DNA of 50,247 bases from positions 1-50,247 of the forward strand of contig JAFUVM010000075.1 of assembly GCA_017483665.1 (NCBI GenBank), written 5' to 3'. The position numbers and the translations under genes were made by a program. Origin of the DNA: Bacteroidaceae bacterium (GTDB lineage: Bacteria > Bacteroidota > Bacteroidia > Bacteroidales > Bacteroidaceae). Positions 33,467 through 43,700 of the stretch are shown one piece after another. Position 1 is the stretch's first letter. Every line of letters begins with the position of its first letter. The notes under the pieces are model-generated. The model was given only the letters and a program-made list of their open reading frames with translations, had not been told where the DNA came from and made no database searches.

Positions 33467-35941
33467 TTACTTCTCCGTGTGTTCCTTGCTGGTGTGGTCG
33501 CCGTAGTGCCCATAGACACCATAGCTGCCGTAGCCATACTTGCCGTACTTGCCGTAGCGGGCATAGCGGCCGTACTTGCCGTACTTGCCATAGCCGTAGT
33601 AGTAGCCGTACTTCTTCTTCCTCATGTCCACACCGTTGAGCACCAGGTTGATCTTGGGCAGCTTGCCTTCAGCGCTAAGGGCGTTGATGATGTCGAAGTT
33701 CGAACGCGGGCTGTAGTCGGCACGGCACACCAGGATAGCCATATTGGCGACGCGCCCGATGGCAAGCGTATCGCTCACCAGGGCAATGGGCGGCGTGTCG
33801 AGCATGACATAGTCGTAGTGTTCCTTCAGCAGGTTGACGGCCCACTCGAGCTGTTCACGCGACAAGAGCTCGGACGGGTTGGGCGGGATGATACCGGCCG
33901 GCAGCACATCGAGGTTCTTGTTGACTACGCCGTGGATAATCTGGGAGTCCAGCACATCGAATGAGTTGCTGTTGCCGGAAAGGAAAGTCGTGATGCCCTT
34001 CTTGTCTGCAGGCAGGCCGAAGAGCTTGACCAGACGGGGCTTGCGGATGTCGAGGCCGACCACAACAACCTTTTTGCCCATCAGGGCCAGCGACATGGCC
34101 AGGTTGGTGGAGACGAACGTCTTGCCCTCGCCGGGAATACAGCTGGTGCAGAGAATGACCTTCTCGCCGGACTCCAGGATGAAGCGCAGATTTGTACGCA
34201 GGCCACGGAAAGCCTCTTCCATCGAATTGTTCGAGTTCTCGCGCACGACAAGCGCCTTCTCGCCGTCCACACTCTTGTCGGCCAAAGGAATGTCGGCCAG
34301 GACGTTCAGCTTCGTCAGCTTCTCCAGGTCCTCGCGCCCGCCGATACGGAAGCGCAACAGATCCGACAGGAAGATGATGCCCACAGGGAAGGCCATGCCA
34401 AGAATCAAGGCAATCAGCCAGATGATAGCGCTCTTGGGGGAAACCTTACCTATGCGCTGGGGCGAATCGATGATGCGGGCCTTGGCTGCCGTACTTGCCA
34501 GGGAGATGTAGTTCTCCTCGCGCTTCTGCAGGAGCATGAGGTAAAGGTTAGCCTTGATTTCCTGCTGACGGCTCATGTTTGTCAACGCACGTTCCTGCGT
34601 AGGCGTGCTGCTGATGCGGCTGCTGAACATGTGATACTGACTGTCGGCACTGGCCTTCTGCGTCATCACATCGCTGCGGATGGCCTCAAGGCTCATCCTG
34701 ATGGAAGGCCACATCTCCTCGAGCTGCGACGTAAGACGCTGTACGAAGGGGTTGTCCTCGCTCGACGACTTGAGCAAACGGTTGCGCTGCAGCACATAGT
34801 CGTTGTACTTCTTTATCACCTCGTTCAGGTTGGCATTGTCCAGACCGAGGTTGGCCGGGATGACCTGCATGGCGTTGGCCGGGTTGTTCATGTAGTTGAC
34901 CAGGGCATTGATGAGGTTGAGCTGTGTCTCGAACTCCACTTGCTTCTTCTGGTACTCCGTCGTGCTGGTCAACGCCGTCGTAGCGTCATTGGTCAGGTTA
35001 ATCAGTTCGTTGCTCTTCTTGTACTGCTCCAGTTCGCCTTCCGTGACGTCCAGGTCGCCGCGGATGAAGTCGAGACGTTCCTTGATGAACTCCTCGGTCT
35101 TCATGGCAACCTCGTTCTTGTCCTCGTTGGCATCTTCGTTGTAGCACTTGATGAGCTCGTTGAGGTAGTCGAGCGAACGCCCTACCTGCGTGTCGGTGAA
35201 CGTGACGTTGGCAACGGTCGTCGTCTTGCTGGTGGCTGAAGCTGAAAGCTTCTGTCTGTAGATGCGAGCGGCGAGGTCGATAGGGAGGATGGTGGCATAG
35301 AGCGTCTCGTCCTTCCACTTCGTGCCGGGGTTCTGCTGGAAGATGATGACACCCATCGGCGTGTTGATGCTGCCGGGCAGCTTCTTTACCTCACGCTCGA
35401 AGGTGATGGGCTCCTTCTGCTCCGGCAGATACACCTTACCCTTTACCTTCAGTCCCTTGCCCTCCTTGTCAATCTCGAGCATGATGGGTGCCTGCAGCAC
35501 AATAAGCTGGTGCTGCGGCATGTCGACGATAATGGGGTTGTTCTGATACTGCTCCTGCTTGCGGACACGTCCTTGGATGGCATAGCTGACATAAAGCTTC
35601 AGCGATTTCACCACACGACTGTTGACGTTGGTACTGTTCAGGATTTCCAACTCGTTGTCGAAACCGTTACTGTTGGAGAAGATACCCATGCTCTCCAGGT
35701 TCATCTGTTGTCCGCTCATCGAGCGCTTGCGGCCATCATCGTCCTTTATCAGCACCTTCATGGCTGAGTTATAGACAGGGCTTGTGTAGCGTAAATACAG
35801 GAAGGCAAGGCTCAAGGCGATAAAGGTGGACAGGAGAATCCACTGCCAATTAAGCACAACGATAGTCCATAGGTTAGCTAAGCTAAAGATACTGGACTCC
35901 TCTTCCTTTTGCAATTCTTCGTTAGCAACGTAATCTGCCAT
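33467..35941 (-). CDS. Wzc-like chain-length regulator with BY-kinase domain
   Basis: 824-residue polysaccharide co-polymerase and tyrosine autokinase. It has a Wzz domain with TM segments near 28-50 and 502-522, a long periplasmic coiled region between, then a cytoplasmic BY-kinase domain. Walker A is CIPGEGKTFVSTN (K607), Walker A' is VVGLDIRKPRL, and Walker B is YVMLDTPP. The C-terminal tail (from about 773) has 15 tyrosines in 36 residues, mostly as KYG or RYG repeats, far more than usual, and is the autophosphorylation cluster. It is divergent from a sugar-phosphate transferase gene; no Wza-type exporter is in the window. Confidence 0.92.
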   Translation of the reverse strand: MADYVANEELQKEEESSIFSLANLWTIVVLNWQWILLSTFIALSLAFLYLRYTSPVYNSAMKVLIKDDDGRKRSMSGQQMNLESMGIFSNSNGFDNELEILNSTNVNSRVVKSLKLYVSYAIQGRVRKQEQYQNNPIIVDMPQHQLIVLQAPIMLEIDKEGKGLKVKGKVYLPEQKEPITFEREVKKLPGSINTPMGVIIFQQNPGTKWKDETLYATILPIDLAARIYRQKLSASATSKTTTVANVTFTDTQVGRSLDYLNELIKCYNEDANEDKNEVAMKTEEFIKERLDFIRGDLDVTEGELEQYKKSNELINLTNDATTALTSTTEYQKKQVEFETQLNLINALVNYMNNPANAMQVIPANLGLDNANLNEVIKKYNDYVLQRNRLLKSSSEDNPFVQRLTSQLEEMWPSIRMSLEAIRSDVMTQKASADSQYHMFSSRISSTPTQERALTNMSRQQEIKANLYLMLLQKREENYISLASTAAKARIIDSPQRIGKVSPKSAIIWLIALILGMAFPVGIIFLSDLLRFRIGGREDLEKLTKLNVLADIPLADKSVDGEKALVVRENSNNSMEEAFRGLRTNLRFILESGEKVILCTSCIPGEGKTFVSTNLAMSLALMGKKVVVVGLDIRKPRLVKLFGLPADKKGITTFLSGNSNSFDVLDSQIIHGVVNKNLDVLPAGIIPPNPSELLSREQLEWAVNLLKEHYDYVMLDTPPIALVSDTLAIGRVANMAILVCRADYSPRSNFDIINALSAEGKLPKINLVLNGVDMRKKKYGYYYGYGKYGKYGRYARYGKYGKYGYGSYGVYGHYGDHTSKEHTEK

Positions 35942-36003
35942 TTCTTTTGAAGTTTTGTATGTTTCTGATATTAACTCTTATGTATGGAATGCCATTCAGC
36001 GTG

Positions 36004-36032
36004 CAAAGATACATATTATTATAATAATGCAA
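36004..36032 (-). promoter_or_regulatory. Promoter of the BY-kinase gene
   Basis: Minus-strand TTG (36032-36030), 18-nt spacer, TATCTTTG (36011-36004). The leader is about 55 nt. Confidence 0.65.
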
Positions 36033-36105
36033 AAGGATTTGCCTGAAAATTTGTTTCTTTGCGACATTTCTCTGCCAAAAGTATTCCGTTTTGCCCAAAA
36101 AGTTG

Positions 36106-36113
36106 TACATTTG
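36106..36113 (+). promoter_or_regulatory. -7 box of the sugar-phosphate transferase gene
   Basis: TACATTTG on the plus strand, 43 nt before the ATG. There is no good TTG at 19-20 nt. It is divergent from the BY-kinase promoter, so the two polysaccharide genes share a control region. Confidence 0.5.
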
Positions 36114-36156
36114 CGTGCGAGTATATGCACTTTGACCGTATTACTCACGAACAACA

Positions 36157-37530
36157 ATGCAAACAGAAGGCACCAACACACATATCTGGCGAACGCGGCG
36201 GCACTGGCTGCGAGGCGGCCTGACCATCCTGATTGAGACGCTTATTTGGACGGGCTGCGTGTACGTGGCTGCGATGACGCTGGGAGCGAAACCATTGACG
36301 AGCACACATCTTTTGTCGCCGACGGCCGTCCTCATGGGCTGGGGATTCGTGTCTCTCCTCATCGCGACACACTTCATTCCCAGCAACGCCTTTAGCCGGA
36401 CCGCACGCAGGGACGAGGTGGTGGCCTGCGCCATGAAGACCGCCCTGGCCTTCGGCATGCTGAGCCTCGTGGTCTTTACGGAAAGGACTTCCCTGCAACT
36501 CCTCAGCTTCGCATTCTTCTGCATCGCGCTGACCGTGGAACGGCTCGTCGTCAACAGCTGGTTCATCCGCTACTGCACCCAGCCCGCCCACAGCGAGCAT
36601 GGCGTCCTCATCTGCCGCGGGGAAGACATAGCACAGCAGCGAGCGCTTCAGCAGAACACGTATGGCTTGACGCTGAGCCGCATAGAGATGGGCGACGCTC
36701 TGTCCGGATTTGACCCCATTGCACAGCGCCTGGCGGAACATCTCACTGCCCACCGGGAAACGACATCCGTCTACTGCACCCCGTCGGCTCTGTCCTCTGC
36801 GGAGATGGAGGCGGTGGCACACACCTGTCGCGAGCAGGGAGTTGTGCTGCACCTGCTGCCTCTGCCGAAAGAGACGCTGAGTCCGTTGGTCCGCTGCGAA
36901 TGCCGCGGCACCATCTGCGTGCTGTCCCCCGACAAACGTCCCCTGCGCAGTCTGGCAAACAAGGCGCTCAAACGCACAACGGACATCGTGCTGAGCCTCC
37001 TCGTCCTGCTCACCGTCTTTCCGCCCTTTGCCCTCGTCGCATTCATCTGCATCAAGCGACAAAGCCACGGTCCGATACTCACATTCAGACACATGTGCGG
37101 CATGGACGGCAAGACGTTCCACAGCCTGACCTTCCGCACGCGGCACTACAATGCAGCGCCCTCCTTCCTCGATGGCTCCGACGACCCCGGCTATTTTCCC
37201 TTCGGCAAGTTCCTCAGCCGCTCTCGCCTCGAGATGCTGCCGCAGTTCCTCTGCGTGCTCAGGGGAAGCATGTCCATTGTCGGTTCGCAGACCATGACGC
37301 CTCAAGGCCATGCCAACTACCGCCACGAGCTGCAACGCCTCTTTGCCTCGGGCTACAGGCTCAAGGCCGGCATCACAAGCTACCAGTTCCCTGGGAAGAC
37401 GGAAGGCAGTCCTGAGGCCGACGTATGGTACTGCCGCAACTGGGGTTTCTGGCTCGATGTGCGCATCATGCTCAAGAGGCTCGGGACCCTGCGAAGCCGC
37501 TCGAAGGCAAAGTCTATTAATTATATATAA
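36157..37530 (+). CDS. WcaJ-like polyprenyl phosphate glycosyl-1-phosphate transferase, altered active site
   Basis: 457 residues. Four N-terminal TM segments (about 18-135) lead to a divergent middle domain, then a fifth TM (about 275-300) and the C-terminal bacterial sugar transferase domain. Family marks are KRTTDIVLS (near 269), GPILTFRHMC, VLRGSMSIVG and DVWYCRNWGFWLDV. The catalytic dipeptide (DE in DELPQ) reads EM here (RLEMLPQ, E359-M360), and VGPRP reads VGSQT (375-379). Known members start exopolysaccharide repeat units on undecaprenyl phosphate; these changes make normal activity doubtful. The gene is otherwise intact and sits next to the BY-kinase. Confidence 0.82.
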   Translation: MQTEGTNTHIWRTRRHWLRGGLTILIETLIWTGCVYVAAMTLGAKPLTSTHLLSPTAVLMGWGFVSLLIATHFIPSNAFSRTARRDEVVACAMKTALAFGMLSLVVFTERTSLQLLSFAFFCIALTVERLVVNSWFIRYCTQPAHSEHGVLICRGEDIAQQRALQQNTYGLTLSRIEMGDALSGFDPIAQRLAEHLTAHRETTSVYCTPSALSSAEMEAVAHTCREQGVVLHLLPLPKETLSPLVRCECRGTICVLSPDKRPLRSLANKALKRTTDIVLSLLVLLTVFPPFALVAFICIKRQSHGPILTFRHMCGMDGKTFHSLTFRTRHYNAAPSFLDGSDDPGYFPFGKFLSRSRLEMLPQFLCVLRGSMSIVGSQTMTPQGHANYRHELQRLFASGYRLKAGITSYQFPGKTEGSPEADVWYCRNWGFWLDVRIMLKRLGTLRSRSKAKSINYI

Positions 37531-37583
37531 TGTAGAGAACCATTAAAAGCAAACACAAAATACTCAAATCGTAAAGAAACATC

Positions 37584-38210
37584 ATGTCGATATTCAGTAA
37601 GTTATTCGGTCGAAACAAGGAAGAAGCACAGGCGAAGGCAGGCGGCATGGAGGACTTCATGCTCCTCATCCGCGTCTACTACCAGGCAGTCATGGCGTCT
37701 CAGCTGGGCATCAGCAACCTGGCCGCCCTACCCGACCTGCGCATCTTCAAGCAGACCTACCGCGTAGCCACGCTCAACAACAAGCTTGGCATAGCAGAGA
37801 AGAAGCACTGCCGCGGGCTCATGCAGGACATCTACGGCATCAGCGACACGTTCTTCTCGGAGATTGACGGCAGCATCAAGAAGCGCTGCCACAAGGTTCA
37901 GGACGCACAGACCTACCTCATCCAGTTCCAAGGCTTCAGCCAGGACCTCATGATGCTCATGGGCAACCTCATGCAATGGAAGATGCGCTTGCCGAGCTTC
38001 CTGCGCGGCGCTCTGCGAGAGATGGTTGCAAAGCAGGTGCACGAGATACTGACCAAGAACGACTGGAAGGACGAAGGCGTACGCCGCACCTGCGTCAGCA
38101 TCCGCAAGTACCAGAACACGCTGGGCTACTCGGAAGCATGGATGACAGAGTACGTGCACACTATCGTTATGCTCGCAAAGAAGGAACCAAAGAAAAATAG
38201 TGAGCAATAA
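37584..38210 (+). CDS. Conserved protein of unknown function
   Basis: 208 residues, not recognised. It is soluble, rich in Lys, Met and Gln, predicted mostly helical, and has no signal peptide or TM. A Lys/Arg-rich start (MSIFSKLFGRNKEE) is followed by helices such as ALPDLRIFKQTYRVATLNNKL and LIQFQGFSQDLMMLMGNLMQW. It lies 53 nt after the sugar transferase and directly before the cell-division genes zapB-like and zapA, which have their own promoter beginning just past its stop. A structural or division-related role is possible but not shown. Confidence 0.72.
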   Translation: MSIFSKLFGRNKEEAQAKAGGMEDFMLLIRVYYQAVMASQLGISNLAALPDLRIFKQTYRVATLNNKLGIAEKKHCRGLMQDIYGISDTFFSEIDGSIKKRCHKVQDAQTYLIQFQGFSQDLMMLMGNLMQWKMRLPSFLRGALREMVAKQVHEILTKNDWKDEGVRRTCVSIRKYQNTLGYSEAWMTEYVHTIVMLAKKEPKKNSEQ

Positions 38211-38212
38211 AC

Positions 38213-38243
38213 TTGCATATCGCAAAAAAAAGTATTATCTTTG
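38213..38243 (+). promoter_or_regulatory. Promoter of the zapB-like/zapA/rny run
   Basis: TTG (38213-38215), 20-nt spacer, TATCTTTG (38236-38243), immediately downstream of the previous stop codon. The leader to the ATG at 38267 is about 15-20 nt. Confidence 0.78.
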
Positions 38244-38266
38244 CCCGCAAATTGAGTCATTTTGTC

Positions 38267-38566
38267 ATGAACCAGGAACTGAAAGAACTTGTCACGCGTC
38301 TGGAAACACGCGTCAGGCAGCTCATCCTGCAGCAGGAAAAGCTGCGGAAGGAGCAGGAACGCCTGCAGGGACAACTGAGTGCAAAAGATGACGAAATACT
38401 CAACTTGCAGATACAGAACGAAGAGCTAAAACAGCAATACAGCCGTCTGAAGATGGCAAAATACATCGATATGGCCGACAACGACGTCAAAGACATGCGA
38501 GGCCGTATCCGTACAATGGTGCGCGACATTGACCGTTGCATCTCGATGCTCAAGGTAACGCAGTGA
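38267..38566 (+). CDS. ZapB-like coiled-coil protein
   Basis: 99 residues, almost entirely coiled coil (about 3-70), with heptad-spaced leucines and many E/K/Q: ELKELVTRLETRVRQLILQ, EKLRKEQERLQGQLSAKDDEI, LNLQIQNEELKQQYSRLK. The ATG at 38267 is chosen over an upstream frame start because it follows a consensus promoter. Its position just before zapA and its length suggest a ZapA partner in Z-ring stabilisation; this is inferred from position and structure type, not from clear sequence identity. Confidence 0.72.
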   Translation: MNQELKELVTRLETRVRQLILQQEKLRKEQERLQGQLSAKDDEILNLQIQNEELKQQYSRLKMAKYIDMADNDVKDMRGRIRTMVRDIDRCISMLKVTQ

Positions 38567-38570
38567 GAAA

Positions 38571-38661
38571 GATTAGAGATTAGAGATTAGGGATTAGAGA
38601 ATAGGGATTAAAGATTAGAGAATAGGGATTAAAGATTAGGCATTAGGGATTAAAGAATAAA
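38571..38661. repeat. 13-copy direct heptad array
   Basis: Thirteen consecutive heptads of the GATTAGA/GATTAGG/GATTAAA/GAATAGG type in perfect 7-nt phase. They start 4 nt after the stop of the ZapB-like gene and end 11 nt before zapA. There is no inverted arm and no spacer, so it is not a CRISPR array. The heptad unit is of the TTARRRR class found in the inverted-arm elements near recA. Confidence 0.9.
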
Positions 38662-38672
38662 AATCAGGTATA

Positions 38673-38972
38673 ATGGACGATACCCTCTCTATAACTCTCC
38701 GGTTCGGCTCGTGGACATTGCCCATGACCATCAGGCGTGACGAAGAAATCTACTATCGTCAGGCCGAAAAACTTATCAAGGAGAGGTTTGGTTTCTATAC
38801 AAGCAGTTACCCGGGACAAAGCTCAGAGATGTATTTGGTGATGACCGTTCTCGACATTGCCTTGCAGAGCAAACGGCAGGAGGCAGAAGGCAACGCAGAG
38901 CCTGTGTTGCAACTTCTCCGACCGCTGCTCGCGGAGGTCGAGACCGCACTGGACAAAAAAAACGAGAAGTGA
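38673..38972 (+). CDS. zapA: Cell division protein ZapA
   Basis: 99 residues. ZapA is a small FtsZ-associated protein that bundles protofilaments and stabilises the Z ring. The N-terminal beta-hairpin (LSITLRFGSWTLPMTIRRDEE) is followed by a helix (YYRQAEKLIKERFGFYTSSY) and the C-terminal coiled-coil helix (EMYLVMTVLDIALQSKRQE). The neighbours match the Bacteroidetes arrangement of a short coiled-coil gene, zapA and rny. The downstream 74-nt gap before rny contains no clear terminator. Confidence 0.88.
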   Translation: MDDTLSITLRFGSWTLPMTIRRDEEIYYRQAEKLIKERFGFYTSSYPGQSSEMYLVMTVLDIALQSKRQEAEGNAEPVLQLLRPLLAEVETALDKKNEK

Positions 38973-39046
38973 ACAGTGGCAAACTAAATGGTCCACTCAC
39001 AAGGAGCAAGTGACCCGAGTATTAACAATTATCAAACATTAAATCT

Positions 39047-40615
39047 ATGCCAACAGGTATCATAGCAGCCCTGCCCATTGCTATTGCCATAATTATCTTT
39101 TTCGTACTGGTGGGCATCTGGTACTTCGTCGTGGTGCCCGCCAAACGGAAGGCTCTCGCCGACGAAGCCCGCGAGAACGCAGAGAAGGAGGCAGAAGTAA
39201 TCAAGCAGAAGAAGCTGCTCGAAGTAAAAGAGAAATTTCTGAGCAAACGTACAGAGCTCGAGAAAGAAGTGCGGCAGCACAACCAGCAGATTCAGCAGGC
39301 CGAGAACCGCATCAAACAGCGCGAAATGCAGCTCAACCAGAAACAGGACGAGCTGACACGCCGCAAGCAGGACGCCGACGCCCAGCGCCAACGCATGGAG
39401 ACACAGCAGGCCATGCTCGAGAAGAAGGAAGAGGAGCTCGGCGCACGTTTCTCCGACCTCATCAACCAGGAACGCACGAAGCTGGAGGAAATCTCCGGAC
39501 TCAGCGTCGAAGAGGCACGCGAACGTCTCATCGAGACACTCAAGGACGAGGCCAAGACCAACGCCGCAGCCTACATCAACGAAATCATGGACGATGCACG
39601 CATGACAGCCACCAAGGAAGCCAAGCGCATCATCATCCAGACCATCCAGCGCGTCGCTACGGAAACGGCCGTCGAGAACTCCGTCACCGTCTTCCACATC
39701 GACAACGACGAGGTGAAAGGCCGCATCATCGGCCGCGAAGGACGTAACATCCGAGCCCTCGAAGCAGCCACCGGCACCGAGATCGTCGTGGACGACACAC
39801 CCGAAGCCATCGTCATCAGCGCCTTCGACCCCGTGCGCCGCGAGATATGCCGACTGGCACTCCACCAGCTCGTCAGCGACGGACGCATCCACCCGGCACG
39901 CATCGAGGAAGTCGTGGCAAAGGTGAAGAAGCAAATCGACGAGGAAATCCTCGAGGTAGGCAAGCGCACCACCATCGACCTCGGCGTACATGGCCTGCAC
40001 CCGGAACTCATCCGCATCATCGGCAAGATGAAGTATCGCAGCAGCTACGGACAGAACCTCCTGCAGCATGCCCGCGAGACGGCCAACCTCTGCGCAGTCA
40101 TGGCCAGCGAGCTCGGCCTTAACCCCAAGAAGGCAAAGCGTGCCGGTCTGCTCCACGACATCGGCAAAGTGCCCGACGAGGAACCGGAGCTGCCGCACGC
40201 ACTCTACGGCGCTAAGCTTGCCGAGAAGTACAAGGAGAAGCCCGACATCTGCAATGCCATCGGCGCACACCACGACGAAATGGAGATGACGACCCTGCTT
40301 GCACCCATCGTGCAGGTCTGCGATGCCATCAGCGGCGCACGCCCCGGTGCACGTCGCGAGATTGTGGAGGCCTACATCAAGCGCTTGAAGGACCTGGAAA
40401 ACATAGCCATGAGTCACCCGGGCGTCGTGAAGACCTACGCCATACAGGCTGGCCGCGAGCTCCGCGTCATTGTCGGTGCCGACAAGATTGACGACAAGCA
40501 GACCGAACAGCTCAGCACCGACATTGCCACCAAGATACAGAACGAGATGACGTATCCCGGCCAGGTGAAGATAACAGTCATTCGCGAAACACGCTCCATC
40601 GCCTACGCGAAATAG
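39047..40615 (+). CDS. rny: Ribonuclease Y
   Basis: 522-residue membrane-anchored endoribonuclease that starts mRNA decay. One N-terminal TM (about 5-30) is followed by a long coiled coil (35-200), a KH RNA-binding domain with [10 protein letters not shown] (225-234), and an HD domain with the catalytic HD pair at H370-D371 (LLHDIGK). Length and domain order are normal. It is followed 25 nt later by a strong terminator that closes the zap-rny unit. Confidence 0.95.
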   Translation: MPTGIIAALPIAIAIIIFFVLVGIWYFVVVPAKRKALADEARENAEKEAEVIKQKKLLEVKEKFLSKRTELEKEVRQHNQQIQQAENRIKQREMQLNQKQDELTRRKQDADAQRQRMETQQAMLEKKEEELGARFSDLINQERTKLEEISGLSVEEARERLIETLKDEAKTNAAAYINEIMDDARMTATKEAKRIIIQTIQRVATETAVENSVTVFHIDNDEVKGRIIGREGRNIRALEAATGTEIVVDDTPEAIVISAFDPVRREICRLALHQLVSDGRIHPARIEEVVAKVKKQIDEEILEVGKRTTIDLGVHGLHPELIRIIGKMKYRSSYGQNLLQHARETANLCAVMASELGLNPKKAKRAGLLHDIGKVPDEEPELPHALYGAKLAEKYKEKPDICNAIGAHHDEMEMTTLLAPIVQVCDAISGARPGARREIVEAYIKRLKDLENIAMSHPGVVKTYAIQAGRELRVIVGADKIDDKQTEQLSTDIATKIQNEMTYPGQVKITVIRETRSIAYAK

Positions 40616-40640
40616 CGTCAAGGCGCCTTCCTATAGCAAA

Positions 40641-40668
40641 AAGCCCGAGGTGACTCGGGCTTTTTTTT
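40641..40668 (+). terminator. Intrinsic terminator after rny
   Basis: Stem AAGCCCGAG/CTCGGGCTT with a GTGA loop, followed by a run of eight T. This is a textbook plus-strand terminator. Confidence 0.95.
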
Positions 40669-40739
40669 GTGTCATAAACGACGGGACAGCGGGCGATGGA
40701 GCAGATTATTGCGAGCAAGGGAATTGCTCGCCACACTTC

Positions 40740-43700
40740 CTATTCCTGCTTTCGGGGCTTCTTCTGGAACTTATAGACGACGTGCAGGAGGCCGTAGCGC
40801 GGCAGGACACCTGTGTAGGTCTCCGTGCGACCCTGGGCGTTGATGGTGCGCGTGATGTTGGAGAGCTGGCCGAGGATGTCGAAACCATCGAGCATGACAA
40901 TCCAGTTGCCCTTGAACAGGGCACGGCTCAGACGGGCGTTCCAGACGACGTCGGCTGTATTGAGCGAGGCGTCGGTATAGCCCGTGCGCCCGTAGAGCGT
41001 GAGGTCGGTGGTGAGGTCGAACTGCCAGGGCAGATGGACGATGGCGTCCGCGCCGATGCGGTACTGCCAGGCATTGATGTTCTGGAACGTCGTGCGGTCG
41101 CTTGTGTAGCGGTTCCAAGCCACATCCGACGAGAAGCCGAGGGTGTGTTTGCCCAGCGAAAGACTCACTTTGGGCGAGAAGGAAAGGGTGGCGGAACGGA
41201 CGACACTGGCCCCCTCCCCGCTCCCCCTTTGGGGGAGTGCCTCATTGCCGCTTGCCTCTCCTGCTGCCGAAGGAACACTCTCCCAAAGGGAGGCTTCGGT
41301 TTGGCTAATATCGACGCTGTTCCTGTAGCTGAACTGTGTGACCATGCCGGCGCTGTGCTTCTTGCCGTCACCAAAGCTGTAGTTGATGGTGTGCTTGGCC
41401 GAGGCGTCCCAATTGCCGTTGACATTCGTGGGGATGAACGTGCGGCGGCCGGTGGAGCGGTCGTAGATCTGACCCATGCCTATCGCATTGTGTGTGAAGC
41501 CGTAGCTGAGGTCGACGCGGTTGTGCATGCGCTTCTGGAGTGAATACAGATTGCCGTCGAGGACCGCATCGGTGCGGATGGCGTAGCGAAGGCCGGGGTT
41601 GCCGATGCGGATGTTCATGGGGTCTGTGTCGTCGACGATGCCTGCATGGTTCAGCAGCTCGGGCGCTTCGTTCCTTACCCGCACTTCGAGTCCGGCATGA
41701 TGACCTTCCTTGGTCCTCAGCCAGGGCTTTGTCTTGAACTCGAACGTCGGGCTGAATCGGTGGAGAAGGGTGTCGATGCTGCCTCGCTCGTAGTCGTGTC
41801 GCTGCGCATTCAGCGTGGCATCTATCCTGAAATCAAGGTAGAACTGCCCCCAAGCCTTCTGCCCCAAGCCGTATTTGAAGTCGGCCCAAAAGGCGTTTGT
41901 GTTGTCAATGTAATGTGCCAGATGACTGTTCGTGCGGTCGAAGACCTGCTGATACTCGGTCACGCTGGGCAGCAAGTCGATGGGTTTCGAGAAGCTTGAG
42001 TCGGCATTCGGCAGGCGGTCGAGGCGGTAGATGCTCTCCTGCTCGCGCTGATTGCTGTGGGAGAACCGATAGCCCAGCACCAATTGTCGGTAGTGTTCGC
42101 CAAGCATAAACGTATATTGGACGAAGGAATTGAGCTTAAACTTGCTACGAGGCGGGGCATCGATGTATTGGTGGCGGAACAAAGGACCAGCAGACCCTCC
42201 CCAACCCTCCCTTAAAGGGAGGGAGTTCTCCCCCTTTAAGGGGGAGTTAGAGAGGGTCTGCTGTCGGCTGAACTCCTGCCTTTTGTTCTCCTTGTAATTA
42301 CCGTTTATGCCGAAGTTCATATAGTCGCCCGAGCCTTTTATCTTCAGCGTCTCGAACAGATAGGCAGTCGCCTCGATGTCGTGCCCCGTGCCTTTGCTCT
42401 CGCGGAGCTGTCGGTTGATGAGCGTGTCGCGCAGGTTCGGACGGGGAGATGTCGGGGAGAAGAGGTCGTCGAGCAATTGATGGCTGACCTCGACGGGCGC
42501 AGAGAAGAGGGCCGACGTGCTGCCGGAGGCGTTGCGGAAGTAGCGGTATTTTGCATCGGCTGTTGCGTAAGTCCGCAGTTTCTTGCCGTTATGGATGAAG
42601 CGGTTCCACAGCGAGACGTCCCACGCTTCGTTCTTCATATTGCCGAAGCCATAGTCGTATGTGTCGCCGTCGGGCAGGAAGGTCTGCGTCGTGGTGCGCG
42701 TGTCTTGCCATTCCTTCGCATGATGCGCTTCGACATAGACAAAGTAATCGCGCTTCTTGTCGTCCGACATCAGGTTGGCATCCACGCGGACCAACTCGTT
42801 GCGGCTCAGCTTGCCGGACCTGTCGGGCTGCCATCCGTCGCCCCAAACCAAGTCGCCCGAGCCCTCGTCGCTCAGGTTGTTTGCCTTGGCATAGAGGCGT
42901 ATGTTCGACCGCTCATCGCTCCGCATGGCAAAGAGGCGTGCCAGGTAGGGCGTCTCGTCCTGCCGAAGTCCTGCTCCGGCCTCGATGTTTGCTATCCAGC
43001 CGACCATGTATTCGCGCTTCAGCCGCACGTCGATGACGTGGTGCTGCGTGCTCTCGTCGGTCCGCCCGAGCCACTCATTCTCCTCGGTCTGCTTGTCATA
43101 GACGGCCACATCCTTCACCGTGTAGGCCGGCAGGTTCTCGAGCATCAGCTTCCGACTGCCTTTTAAGAGGTCCTTGCCGTTCAGCAAGAGGTCGTCCACG
43201 AACTTGCCGTTGTGGTAGATGCGTCCGTCGCTCTTGAGCTCGACGCCCGGCAACTGACGGAGCAAGGCGTCGAGCATCGAGCCTTCCGCCAGTTGGAACT
43301 GGCTGGCATCGTACACGACGGTGTCACCCCTGAAGTAGAATCGGACGCGCGATGCCTTGACGGTCACCTCCTGGAGGGTCGTCGAAACCTTGTGCAGATA
43401 GAAGGGCGAGACGTTGCGCGACGTTTCCCGTCGGCCCACACGGTCCACCTCATAGCTAAAGCAGGTCGTCCGATAGTCGTCCATCGAAATGCGGAAGATG
43501 TAGTGGCGGGGCAGGGCGGGCACCTCTATGTTGTAGCGCGCCATATCGTAGTCCACTTCCTTGCCGCTCCCGTCGTAGTAGAAAGCGGACTGCCTGGCAC
43601 GGACCGAGTCGATGAGCGTGCTGTCCTCGGCCAGAAGTTCCACCTTCGCGTCCATCAGGTGCTGGCGTGTGCGGGCATCGCAGACCACACCGGAGAGCTT

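Noticed and set aside
32491-33591. 366-codon minus-strand frame over the thiD-like gene
   Set aside because: The plus-strand frame has conserved kinase motifs and a consensus promoter; the minus frame has low-complexity ends and runs across the terminator hairpin.
36145-37335. 396-codon minus-strand frame opposite the sugar transferase gene
   Set aside because: No recognisable motif; it is a shadow of the plus-strand gene, which has TM segments and the transferase domain.
36157-37530. Sugar transferase as a pseudogene
   Set aside because: Despite the altered catalytic motif there is no frameshift or stop and the fold marks are intact, so it is kept as a gene with a note.
38571-38661. Possible CRISPR or telomere-like array
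   Set aside because: Units are 7 nt and contiguous, with no spacers and no cas genes; TTAGGG resemblance is superficial in a bacterial chromosome.
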